This document shows positions 25,388 through 35,243 of a stretch of DNA of 48,195 bases, in pieces. Both the position numbers and the translations under genes were made by a program. The stretch covers positions 1 through 48,195 of the forward strand of contig NZ_CADIJV010000036.1 in the NCBI RefSeq assembly GCF_902859765.1, given 5' to 3'. A model generated the notes under the pieces. That model was not told the origin of the DNA and ran no database searches. It was given only the letters and a program-made list of their open reading frames with translations. Every line of letters starts with the position of its first letter. Positions within the stretch are counted from its first letter, which is position 1. This DNA is from Achromobacter pulmonis. GTDB lineage: Bacteria > Pseudomonadota > Gammaproteobacteria > Burkholderiales > Burkholderiaceae_B.

Positions 25388-25852
25388 TGAATGCTCCAGA
25401 GGGTGAAAGACGGGGAAGAACAGGCCCCGCCGGAAGGCGCGAGCCCTCCCTGGCTGGAAAACCGGCGGCGCGCCCTGATGATCAAAGACGCTTGCGCATG
25501 TACGGCCAAAAATCCTGGCATTCGAAGACAACCCAAAATAACAACGAGAATCGCTCTGGATTATGTGGATGGCCCCGCCGATGTCAAGAATGCGGCCGGT
25601 CACGTCCGGCGCGTCTGGCCCGCTTGCGGGGCGCCGCGCGGCATGCCGTTTTCACTGTGCCGACAGCGTCTGACGGGGCGCTCCAAACGCGCGCGCGCCG
25701 GCCTGGAATGCCGCCGCAAAATCGGACTGCGCCTCAGCGGCCGGTTCTCAATGCCGCCGTTCGCGCTTGCAACCCATGCGGGGACGAAAATGCAAGGTTT
25801 CGGGAAAACCATTTGCGCAACGCCGGCTTCCTCACGCTCGCGGGCCCGGCGA
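25388..25852. other. Gene-free stretch between DUF4198 and APH/AAA genes
   Basis: About 465 bases. It holds a Fur-like site (25540-25558) in an AT-richer patch that should carry the DUF4198 promoter. I see no supported ORF, RNA or repeat in 25600-25852, and no clear terminator for the APH/AAA gene. Confidence 0.4.
25540..25558. promoter_or_regulatory. Fur-like site upstream of DUF4198 gene
   Basis: Contains CGAGAATC within an AT-rich patch; aligned to the common variant GATAATGAGAATCATTATC it matches 12 of 19 positions. It lies about 155 bases upstream of the DUF4198 ATG. Weak by itself. Confidence 0.3.
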
Positions 25853-27433
25853 TCAGGGCGGCGCGCCGGCTGTCGGCGTTGCCGCGCCACGGGCGGCCTC
25901 CTCCTCTTCCAGTTGCCGCAACACGTGTTGCGCCGTCGCCTGTGCCGTTCCGCCCGCGTCCACCGACTGCCAGGACGACGCCACCGGCGAGCGCGCCAAC
26001 TGCCGCTGCACGACGTCTTCATCGGCATCGGATGGGTCATTCACGCGGGCCTTGACGCGCGCCATCAAGGTCGCGGCTGGCGCTTGCAGCCAGAAGCCGG
26101 CAAAGCCCGCCCGCGCCTGCGTGGCGGCCTGCGCGATGCGCTCGCGGTCGGCCGGGCGGTCAAACACCGCGTCGGCAATCACACAACAACCCGCGGCCAG
26201 CAATTCGCGGGCGCGTCCGGCCTGCGCCGCATAGACCTGTTCGGACACCTCCAGGCCGTAGGCCCGGGCCGGCAGCCGCGCCTGCGCCTCGACGCCATGC
26301 AGCGCCTTGCGGATGCGGTCGCTGGACAATACCCGGGCGCCCGGCGGCGCGCCGACCGCCGACGCGATCGCCGCGGCCAGCACCGACTTGCCCGAACCGC
26401 TCAGGCCGCCCACCGCGACCAGCCGCGCCGCGCGCGGCGCCAGGCACGCCAGCCCGGTGTCCAGGTAGCGCAGGGCCTGCGCTTGCAGCCGCGCGCGCGC
26501 CGGCGCCGTCGTGGCGGCGGTGGCCTGAGTGGCGATGACGTGGGCGCGGATTGCCGCGCGCAGCGCCATGAAGGCCGGCATCAGCGGCAGGCCGTCTTCG
26601 TCGTCGCGCCGGTCCAGGTAATGGTTGAGCACCCGGTTGGCCTGCGGCGCCAGCCCGCGGCACCACAGGTCCATCAGCAGGAAAGCCAGGTCGTACAGCA
26701 CATCGATAGTGGCCAGCGCCGTGTCGAACTCCAGGCAGTCGAACAAGGTGGGTTCGCCGTCAATCAGGCAGATATTGGCCAGGTGCAGGTCACCGTGGCA
26801 ATGGCGCACTTTGCCGGCCTGTGCCCGTGCCTGCAACAACGGCGCGTGACGCGCCAGTTCGCGCCGCAGCGCCGCCTCCAGCGCGGCGGTCTTGGCGGGG
26901 GGCAGCGCTGGCAGCCCGGCGAACACCTGCGCATTGGTGGCGATCACGCCCGCCAGCCGCGCCCCGCTATCCACCGCCCGCGCCACCTGCGCGCGGTCAT
27001 GGAAATCGGCGATCACGCACGCCAGGCGCTCGGCCAGTTGCGGTGACAGGCCGTCGCGGGTCACCACTGTGTCCAATAGCGCATCGTCGGCGAAGCGCCG
27101 CATTTCCACCACCGCGTCAACCAGCTCGCCCGGTCCATCGAACGACAATTCACCATCTTCCTGGCGGGTGATGCGCCGCACCGCCAGGTACAGCGCGGGC
27201 GCGGTGCGGCGGTTCAAGGCCAGCTCGCGTTCGCAGGCCTGCAGGCGGAGCGCCGGGGTGGACAGATCGATATAGGGCAACCGGATCGCGCGCTTGAGCT
27301 TGCAGGCGCGCGATCCGGCCAGCACGATGGTCGACAGATGCGTGCGCACCGTGGCGATGTCGGCCGCCGGCACGCCCTGGACTCGCGGGCAGGTCAGGAA
27401 AGCCAGTGTGGCGGACTGGTTGTCGGCGGTCAT
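25853..27433 (-). CDS. APH-like phosphotransferase fused to AAA kinase-like ATPase
   Basis: Two-domain cytoplasmic protein of 526 residues. The N-terminal half resembles aminoglycoside-phosphotransferase folds, with the catalytic loop HCHGDLHLANICL (about 212-224) and the metal-binding FDCLEFD. The C-terminal half (from about 335) is a P-loop domain with Walker A GGLSGSGKS and a D-x-x-F/D motif in VIADAVFDRP. Such fusions are widespread and uncharacterised; antibiotic resistance is not implied. The ATG at 27433 follows GGGAGAACGC. It lies 38 bases after the P-type ATPase gene on the same strand, so it is the third gene of that operon. Confidence 0.8.
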   Translation of the reverse strand: MTADNQSATLAFLTCPRVQGVPAADIATVRTHLSTIVLAGSRACKLKRAIRLPYIDLSTPALRLQACERELALNRRTAPALYLAVRRITRQEDGELSFDGPGELVDAVVEMRRFADDALLDTVVTRDGLSPQLAERLACVIADFHDRAQVARAVDSGARLAGVIATNAQVFAGLPALPPAKTAALEAALRRELARHAPLLQARAQAGKVRHCHGDLHLANICLIDGEPTLFDCLEFDTALATIDVLYDLAFLLMDLWCRGLAPQANRVLNHYLDRRDDEDGLPLMPAFMALRAAIRAHVIATQATAATTAPARARLQAQALRYLDTGLACLAPRAARLVAVGGLSGSGKSVLAAAIASAVGAPPGARVLSSDRIRKALHGVEAQARLPARAYGLEVSEQVYAAQAGRARELLAAGCCVIADAVFDRPADRERIAQAATQARAGFAGFWLQAPAATLMARVKARVNDPSDADEDVVQRQLARSPVASSWQSVDAGGTAQATAQHVLRQLEEEEAARGAATPTAGAPP

Positions 27434-27471
27434 GCGTTCTCCCGGCAGTGAGAAAAACCTTGGCCCCGTGA

Positions 27472-30132
27472 TTATCCCGCGGATGGCCGGCGGGCCCACC
27501 ATTTCTCCAGCTCCGCCGCCCACACCACGACCGACGCCAGCGCCAGCAGCGTCGTCCACTCGGCCAATGACACGGGGCCCAATTGCAGGAGGCCGCCGAG
27601 TCCGGGCATGTACATCGCCGCGATATGCAGGCCCTGGGCCGCGGCGATGCCGACCAGCAGCAGCGGATTGGACCAGAATCCCGCACGAAACAGCGAGCGG
27701 CGCTCGGAGCGGCAGTTCAGCACCTGAAAGTTCTCGAACAGCACAAACAGCAACAGCAGGAGATTACGGGCGTGTTGCTCGGTGTAGCCCTGGGCGAGCA
27801 GCCAATAGAACGTCAAGAAGCCGCCGCCGCCCATGACCACGACGGCGAACCAGACCTTGCGCATCACGGCCCGGTCGAAGATCGGCTCGGCCGGCTTTCT
27901 CGGCGGTCGCGCCAATTCGTCGCCATCACCGCGCTCGGCCGCCAGCGCCACGTCCTGGATGCCATTTGTCACCAGGTTCAGCCACAACAACTGGGTCGGC
28001 AGCAGCGGCATGGGCAGGCCGAGCGGAATGGCCAGCAGGAACAGCGCAACCTCGGCCGCGCCGGTCGAGACCAGCATGATGACCACCTTGCGGATGTTGC
28101 CGTAGGCGATCCTGCCTTCCTTGATGCCACGGACGATCGACGCGAAATTATCATCGGTAATGACGATGTCGGCGCTTTCCTTGGCCAGTTCAGTGCCTTT
28201 GCCACCCATGGCCACACCCACGTGAGCGTGCTTGAGCGCCGGCGCATCGTTGACGCCGTCTCCGGTGACGGCCACAAAGTGGCCCAGCCGCGCCAACGCC
28301 AGAACGATCGCCAGCTTCTGCACGGGCTTCACCCGGGCATAGATACGGGCAAGACGGACCAGGCGGTCCAATTCACCCACGCCGGCGGCCTCGGCGCGGC
28401 GCACCTGGTCGCCGGTCACCACCTGTTCCGGGGCGAATAGCATCCCCGCCTGCCGGCCGATCGCCGTCGCGGTGACCGGATCGTCGCCGGTCACCACGCA
28501 GACCTCGATGCCGGCCTGGTAACACTGTTGGATGGCCGCGGGCACCTCGGCCCGCAGGGGGTCCTTCATGCCCGCGAAGCCCAGGAACGTCAACGCCGAC
28601 AGCGATGCGTGGTCGTACTTCCCATCGCTTCGCCGGGCGACGGTGCCGCTCGCGAACGCCAGGACGCGCAGGCCCTGCGCGGCCAGCGCGTCCTTCATGC
28701 GCAACAGGGCAGCGCGGTCCAGCGCCCCCGCCGCCAGCGGGTCCTGGCTGCGCGAACACATTGCGAGCAGCGCATCCGCGGCGCCCTTCACGAATACATG
28801 GATGGCACCCTCGTGCTCATGAAAGGACGCCGCATACGCGCGGTCCGGCTCGTACGGAACCCGCGCCATCAGGGGATAGGCCTGCGACAGACCGTCGCCC
28901 GTCACGCCCAGTTCGCGCGCCATGCGCAACAGCGCGAGATCCACGCTATCGCCACTACCCTCCCATTGGCCCCGCACCACGGCCAAGCGCGCCTCATTGG
29001 GCAGGACGGCGGCCGCGAGCAGGGCCTGGAGCCATCCGTCGCCAGGCTGCGCGGCGGCGTCCCACCGACCGCAATCGCAGGTCAGTGTCGAACCCTCGGC
29101 AAGCGCAAGCGTCGTGACCACCAGTTCGTTGCGTGTCAAGGTACCGGTCTTGTCGGTCGCGATCACGGTGCACGACCCCAACGCTTCCACCGCCGGCATG
29201 CGCCGCACGATGACGTGGGATCGGGCCATGCGGCGCATGCCAATCGCCAGCGTCACGGAGATCGCCACCGGCAGTCCCTCCGGAATCGCGCTGACGGCCA
29301 GGCCGACGGCCATCATGAACAGCGCCTCGGCGGGCATGCCGCGCACGGCGCCCACCACCGCCAGCAGCGCCACCGCGCCGACGATCGCAATGGCGATACG
29401 GCCCGAGAATTGCTCCATGCGGATGACCAAGGGCGGCTGCGTCACCGACTTGCCGCGCAATTGGTCGGCGATCGCGCCCAATTCGGTGGCAACGCCGGTC
29501 GCGGTGACCACCCCGCGCCCGCGTCCGCGCACCACCAGCGTGCCGGCGAACAAGCGCGAAGCGGCCTCGCTCGCGCCTGCCTGCGCTCCCGCGACGACAT
29601 GCTTGCCGACAGGCAGCGACTCGCCCGTCAACAGGGACTCATCGCATTGCAGATCGGCCGAGCCGGCCAGCGCCAGGTCGGCCGGCACCCGCGCGCCGGC
29701 TTCCAGCAGCACGACATCCCCCGGCACCAGCTCCACCGCCGGGATTTCCTGCTGCCGGTCATCGCGGATCACGACGGCCTTGGGCTCCTCCAGCCTGCGC
29801 AGCGCCGCCGAAGCCTGGTTGGCGGAATGTTCCTGCAACGTGCCGATGATGCCATTGGCCAACAGCACGAGGCCGATGAAACCGGCATCGCTGAGATCGC
29901 CCAGCGCGACCGCCGTCAACGCCGCGGCCAGCAGCATGTAGATGAGCGGGCTGCGGAATTGCCGCAGGAACACCATCATCACGCCCGGCACCGGCATGCC
30001 GGGCAGCGCATTGGGTCCGTAGTGGTCCAGGCGCCTGCGGGCCTCGGCGGTCGTCAGGCCCGCCACGCCGGGACCATCAGGCCGGACACCGCCCTGGGGC
30101 GATGCGTCGTCCCGGGCGGTCGAAACCCGCAT
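27472..30132 (-). CDS. P2-type cation-translocating ATPase
   Basis: Inner-membrane ATP-driven cation pump of 886 residues. N-terminal cation-ATPase domain, actuator motif TGES, M4 ion-site motif IPEGLP (E285), phosphorylation site DKTGTLT (D327), nucleotide domain KGAADALL, hinge TGDGVNDAPALK, and 10 predicted membrane helices. M6 reads NLVTNGIQD, with N723 where Ca2+ pumps have Asp (NLVTDG), so ion choice may differ from SERCA/PMR1 pumps; Na+, H+ or Ca2+ are all open. Start: ATG at 30132 (TTG at 30141 also possible). It follows the Met-rich protein gene by about 15 bases and diverges from the N-ATPase operon, suggesting shared control and a related ion-homeostasis job. Confidence 0.88.
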   Translation of the reverse strand: MRVSTARDDASPQGGVRPDGPGVAGLTTAEARRRLDHYGPNALPGMPVPGVMMVFLRQFRSPLIYMLLAAALTAVALGDLSDAGFIGLVLLANGIIGTLQEHSANQASAALRRLEEPKAVVIRDDRQQEIPAVELVPGDVVLLEAGARVPADLALAGSADLQCDESLLTGESLPVGKHVVAGAQAGASEAASRLFAGTLVVRGRGRGVVTATGVATELGAIADQLRGKSVTQPPLVIRMEQFSGRIAIAIVGAVALLAVVGAVRGMPAEALFMMAVGLAVSAIPEGLPVAISVTLAIGMRRMARSHVIVRRMPAVEALGSCTVIATDKTGTLTRNELVVTTLALAEGSTLTCDCGRWDAAAQPGDGWLQALLAAAVLPNEARLAVVRGQWEGSGDSVDLALLRMARELGVTGDGLSQAYPLMARVPYEPDRAYAASFHEHEGAIHVFVKGAADALLAMCSRSQDPLAAGALDRAALLRMKDALAAQGLRVLAFASGTVARRSDGKYDHASLSALTFLGFAGMKDPLRAEVPAAIQQCYQAGIEVCVVTGDDPVTATAIGRQAGMLFAPEQVVTGDQVRRAEAAGVGELDRLVRLARIYARVKPVQKLAIVLALARLGHFVAVTGDGVNDAPALKHAHVGVAMGGKGTELAKESADIVITDDNFASIVRGIKEGRIAYGNIRKVVIMLVSTGAAEVALFLLAIPLGLPMPLLPTQLLWLNLVTNGIQDVALAAERGDGDELARPPRKPAEPIFDRAVMRKVWFAVVVMGGGGFLTFYWLLAQGYTEQHARNLLLLLFVLFENFQVLNCRSERRSLFRAGFWSNPLLLVGIAAAQGLHIAAMYMPGLGGLLQLGPVSLAEWTTLLALASVVVWAAELEKWWARRPSAG

Positions 30133-30147
30133 CGTCCGCAAGCCGCT

Positions 30148-30735
30148 TCAATTGCCGGCGGCCGGGGCGCCCGCGCGGCCGCCCTGCATCATCTGATGCC
30201 ACATGAACTGCTGCATCAGCGACTGCTGCATGCCCATGTACTGGTCCATCATGTATTGGTGTTCCTTCAACTGGCGGTCGGTCATGCCAGAATAAAAACG
30301 CCGCATGTTCCCCCGGTTCTCCGGTCCGCCATTGCGCATGCCACTACCGGGACCATTGCCCGGGCCACTACCCGGGCCATTGCCCATCATCGGGCCGCCA
30401 CGGCGCGGTCCGTACAAGCAACAGCCGCCCTCTTCCGCGCCGCGGATCGACTGCATCAGCTGCATCGTGCCTTGCATGGTTTCCCAGTGCTCCTGCAGCA
30501 AGCGCTGGCGCGCTTCGGGGTCCTGGGTCTTGCGCAGCGCGTCCATCTGATCCTGCATTTTCCGCATATTGGCTTCGGCCGCGCTCATCTGCTTGTCGAA
30601 CTCAGCGACGTTATCCTTATTCTGGCTTGCGCGCGCCGGCGGCGAATCCGGGCCTGGCTTGGCCGGCTGGGCCCACAGCGGACCGGCGTTCAACGCCAGG
30701 GCGGCCAGCGCCGCTGCGATCGTGATTTTTTTCAT
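30148..30735 (-). CDS. Met-rich exported protein of unknown function
   Basis: Periplasmic protein of 195 residues with a signal peptide (ends LWA before QPAKP). A charged, helical middle (about 45-95, AEFDKQMSAAEANMRKMQDQ) resembles a coiled coil. A Gly/Pro/Asn/Ser repeat (GPGSGPGNGPGSG) follows a CC pair, and the last 50 residues are very rich in Met, Gln and Tyr. Met-rich tails often bind Cu(I) or Ag(I), and the helical layout recalls CpxP/Spy-like proteins, but no family is firm. The ATG at 30735 has GGAAGAA upstream. First gene of an operon with the P-type ATPase and APH/AAA genes. Confidence 0.72.
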   Translation of the reverse strand: MKKITIAAALAALALNAGPLWAQPAKPGPDSPPARASQNKDNVAEFDKQMSAAEANMRKMQDQMDALRKTQDPEARQRLLQEHWETMQGTMQLMQSIRGAEEGGCCLYGPRRGGPMMGNGPGSGPGNGPGSGMRNGGPENRGNMRRFYSGMTDRQLKEHQYMMDQYMGMQQSLMQQFMWHQMMQGGRAGAPAAGN

Positions 30736-30841
30736 GGTGATTCTTCCAGGGAGCATGACGGGGAATAACCCGCAACGCCACGCGGCCGAAGGTGAATCGT
30801 CGGTTCAGCATCGGCCACGCGAGCGGCGCGGCACCGTATTC

Positions 30842-30882
30842 ACTCTACCCCCCGGGTCAATGCGCTTATTGACTAAACGCAA
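30842..30882 (-). promoter_or_regulatory. Possible FNR-type promoter of the Met-rich/P-ATPase operon
   Basis: Minus strand: a degraded FNR-like box, TTGCG-TTTA-GTCAA (30882-30869, 7 of 10 informative bases), then 21 bases and TAGAGT (30847-30842, 4 of 6 to TATAAT). The spacing is one base short of the ideal class II distance. Weaker than the box for the N-ATPase operon on the other strand. Confidence 0.35.
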
Positions 30883-30960
30883 TGTCGAGGCGACACGCCC
30901 AGTAGCCCCCCCCAACGCCGCTGCCGCATCCGCGGGCGGCCCCGACGACAACGCACAGCC

Positions 30961-31002
30961 TTGACTCAGATCAACTGCGGGCGACCCTGCCCATGTTCGA
31001 AT
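30961..31002 (+). promoter_or_regulatory. FNR/ANR-type class II promoter of the N-ATPase operon
   Basis: TTGAC-TCAG-ATCAA (30961-30974) matches the FNR/ANR consensus TTGAT-N4-ATCAA at 9 of 10 positions. Exactly 22 bases later lies TCGAAT (30997-31002, 4 of 6 to TATAAT), which puts the box centre at about -41.5, the standard position for FNR activation. The expected start is at about 31009, some 57 bases before the atpD ATG. There is no sigma70 -35 element, as expected for an activator-dependent promoter. Confidence 0.62.
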
Positions 31003-31014
31003 CAATTGCATTAA

Positions 31015-32992
<1,978 letters not shown>

Positions 32993-32996
<4 letters not shown>

Positions 32997-33274
32997 CGAC
33001 GCCCGACAACCACGAGCGGCTCAGGCAGGCGGTGCGCACGCGCCGCGAACGCCGCGAACGCTGGCAGCGCGAGGGCGAACGCTCGCTGGGGCAGAACATC
33101 GCCATGATCGGCGCGCTCGGCTGGACTATTGTCGCGCCAACGCTGCTCGGCATTCTTGCCGGCCGTTGGCTCGACCGGATCTGCAACAGTGGCGTGTTCT
33201 GGACATTGGGCCTGCTCGTGGCGGGCCTGGCCGCGGGCTGCGCCCTTGCCTGGAAAAGGATGCACAGCGAATGA
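32993..33274 (+). CDS. atpQ: N-ATPase AtpQ (AtpI-like) membrane protein
   Basis: Ninety-three residues: a highly charged N-terminus (about 1-33, many Arg and Glu) and two membrane helices (about 36-58 and 65-87). AtpI-like proteins help assemble c rings or supply Mg2+; in N-ATPase operons the AtpI homologue is called AtpQ and sits between atpC and atpR, as here. Both ends overlap neighbours by 4 bases (ATGA). Function is inferred from family and place. Confidence 0.85.
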
Positions 33275-33558
33275 CCCTGGCGAACCTGATTTCCCATCCG
33301 GCAGTTGCCGTCGCGATGGCCTTGGCGGGCCTGGCAGTCGGGCTGGCGTACTTCGCGGCGCTCAGGCGCGGCGTGGCGCTCATGGTGGGCGGCAAAGGCT
33401 GGCTGGCCCCGCTCGCGCTGACGTTGGCGCGCCTCGGCGCGGCCGCCGGCTTCCTGTTCTTCGCGGCGCACCAGGGCGCCGTGCCGTTATTGGCCGCCCT
33501 TGCCGGGTTTCTGGCGGCGCGCGCGCTGATACTGCGTCCGCACAGGAGGGCCGACTGA
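33271..33558 (+). CDS. atpR: N-ATPase-specific subunit AtpR
   Basis: Ninety-five residues with three predicted membrane helices (about 10-30, 42-64 and 68-86). AtpR is the hallmark subunit of N-ATPases and is absent from F- and V-type operons; its Arg residues have been proposed to pair with the carboxylates of subunit c. Here Arg pairs lie at the first helix boundary (ALRRGVA) and an isolated Arg in helix 2 (TLARLGAA). It overlaps atpQ by 4 bases, and its stop shares one base with the atpB start (TGATG). Confidence 0.85.
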   Translation: MTLANLISHPAVAVAMALAGLAVGLAYFAALRRGVALMVGGKGWLAPLALTLARLGAAAGFLFFAAHQGAVPLLAALAGFLAARALILRPHRRAD

Positions 33559-34229
33559 TGCAGGCCTCACCGCTGACAAGCACACTGCTTTTTCATATCG
33601 GCCCCGTGGCCATCACCCGCCCGGTGGTAACGACATGGGTCATCATGGCGGTACTGGCGCTCGCCTGTCGCTTCACCACCCGCCACCTGGCCCTGCAACC
33701 CAACGGCCGGCAGGCGGTTCTGGAGAGCATTGTCATGGGCATCGCCGGGCAGATCGAGGACGTCACGCGCAAGGACGCCCGGCCATTCCTGCCCCTGGTG
33801 GGCACGCTGTTCATCTTCCTGGTGGCCGCCAACCTCTCGGGCGTGCTGCCTGGCGTGCAAGCCCCCACCAGCAAAATCGAGACGCCCGCGGCGCTTGCGC
33901 TCATCGTGTTCTTCTCGGTTCACTATTTCGGGATACGGGCGCGCGGCCTTCGCGGCTACCTCGCCAGCTTTGCCCAACCCAGGCTGATCATGCTGCCGCT
34001 GAATGTGCTTTCCGAGATAACGCGCACCTTTTCACTGATGGTGCGGCTGTTCGGCAACGTCATGAGCGGCGAGTTCGTGATTGGCCTGGTCGTGGCGCTG
34101 GCGGGCCTGTTCGTGCCGATTCCGCTGATGGCGCTGGAGATCCTGGTCAGCCTGGTCCAGGCATACATCTTCACCGTGCTCGCAACCGTTTTCATCGGCG
34201 CCGCCGTCGGCGACGCCACGAAAGCATAA
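33558..34229 (+). CDS. atpB: N-ATPase subunit a
   Basis: Membrane stator subunit of 223 residues forming the two ion half-channels next to the c ring. The essential Arg is in TFSLMVRLFGNVMSGEF (about residue 160), with the usual GNV/GNM context. Further landmarks are ARPFLPLVGTLFIFLVAANL and a C-terminal helix pair ending LATVFIGAA. Shorter than housekeeping AtpB (about 270-290 residues), as expected for N-ATPases. Starts within the atpR stop codon. Confidence 0.91.
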   Translation: MQASPLTSTLLFHIGPVAITRPVVTTWVIMAVLALACRFTTRHLALQPNGRQAVLESIVMGIAGQIEDVTRKDARPFLPLVGTLFIFLVAANLSGVLPGVQAPTSKIETPAALALIVFFSVHYFGIRARGLRGYLASFAQPRLIMLPLNVLSEITRTFSLMVRLFGNVMSGEFVIGLVVALAGLFVPIPLMALEILVSLVQAYIFTVLATVFIGAAVGDATKA

Positions 34230-34238
34230 GGAGATTCA

Positions 34239-34481
34239 ATGGACCCCAAGCTTATATCCATCATCGGCGCGGTCATCGCGGTCTCGATCGGATCGATCGG
34301 GCCGGCGTTGGCCGAGGGCCGCTCGGTGGCGGCCGCCATGGACGCCATCGCGCGCCAGCCCGAGGCGGCCGGAACGATCTCGCGCACGCTGTTCGTCGGC
34401 CTGGCCATGATCGAAACCATGGCCATCTATTGCCTGGTGGTGGCGCTGTTGCTGCTCTTTGCCAATCCATACACCCATTGA
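34239..34481 (+). CDS. atpE: N-ATPase subunit c with two-carboxylate ion site
   Basis: Rotor-ring subunit of 80 residues: two helices with the polar loop RQPEAAG. The coupling residue is E59 in MIETMAIY. Compared with Ilyobacter c (Q32, E65, S66, Y70), the matching positions here are E26, E59, T60 and Y64, so TM1 contributes a second carboxylate. Such sites occur in N-ATPases and Fusobacterium. Na+ binding was predicted for the class, while the Burkholderia pseudomallei N-type c17 ring was reported proton-specific, so the ion is open. It has the best Shine-Dalgarno in the operon (AAGGAG, 34228-34233), fitting the many copies needed per complex. Confidence 0.93.
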   Translation: MDPKLISIIGAVIAVSIGSIGPALAEGRSVAAAMDAIARQPEAAGTISRTLFVGLAMIETMAIYCLVVALLLLFANPYTH

Positions 34482-35243
34482 ATGATGCAACTCGACTGGT
34501 GGACCATCGTTCTGCAGACCATCAACTTCGGCATCCTGGTCTGGTTGCTGCACCGGTTTCTCTACAAGCCGGTGCTCTCGCTGATCGACGCGCGCAAGGC
34601 ACAGGCGAGCCAGCAACTCGATGCCGCGCGCGAGATCGAAGCGAAAGCGCAAGCGCAACTGGGCGCCGTCGAAGCCGAGCGCGCCGGCATCAACGCCGAA
34701 CGCGAAGCGGCGCTCAAGGCCGCCGCGACACAGGCCCAGGAATTGGCCGAGACACGCCGGGCACAGGCCGAGCGCGAGGCGCAGGCGCTGATCGACGCCA
34801 CGCGCCAGACCTTGACGGCCGAGCGCGCCGAGGCGCTGAACGAGGCGCGCCGGCTCGCGCTCGATCTGGGCGCCGATTTTGCCCAGAAATTGCTCGCCGA
34901 AATGCCGGCGCAGTATCGCGCGCAGGCCTGGATCGAACACATCGAGACGCACCTGAACGCCCTGCCCAGCGCCGAACGCGATGCCCTGGCCTGCCAGATC
35001 GCCGGCGACACCGTGCTCAAGGTCGTCACCGCCTGCGCATTGCCCGCCGCGGCCGCCGAGCAATGGAAGGCGCGCCTGCGCCTGGCGCTGAACCTGTCGG
35101 GCGCCATGACATTCGAGGTCGACCCGGCCTTGATCGCGGGGGCCGAATTGCACTTTCCAACCGCGATCCTGCGCTTTTCCTGGCAAAGCGTGCTCCTGGC
35201 CGCACGAACCGAGGCTGGCGCCGATGACCCGCCTCGTGGATGA
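34482..35243 (+). CDS. atpF: N-ATPase b subunit with delta-like C-terminal domain
   Basis: Peripheral-stalk subunit of 253 residues, much longer than an ordinary b (about 156). N-terminal membrane helix (WWTIVLQTINFGILVWLLHR), a long Ala/Glu/Arg coiled coil (about 35-150), then a domain resembling the delta/OSCP C-terminus: VVTACALPAAAAEQWKARL followed by VDPALIAGAELHF. No separate atpH exists in the operon, so this fusion supplies delta. It starts directly after the atpE stop and overlaps atpA by 20 bases. Confidence 0.9.
   Translation: MMQLDWWTIVLQTINFGILVWLLHRFLYKPVLSLIDARKAQASQQLDAAREIEAKAQAQLGAVEAERAGINAEREAALKAAATQAQELAETRRAQAEREAQALIDATRQTLTAERAEALNEARRLALDLGADFAQKLLAEMPAQYRAQAWIEHIETHLNALPSAERDALACQIAGDTVLKVVTACALPAAAAEQWKARLRLALNLSGAMTFEVDPALIAGAELHFPTAILRFSWQSVLLAARTEAGADDPPRG

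Noticed and set aside
25853-27433. Aminoglycoside resistance gene
   Set aside because: The APH-like fold is shared with many kinases and is fused to a P-loop domain; nothing here shows an antibiotic substrate.
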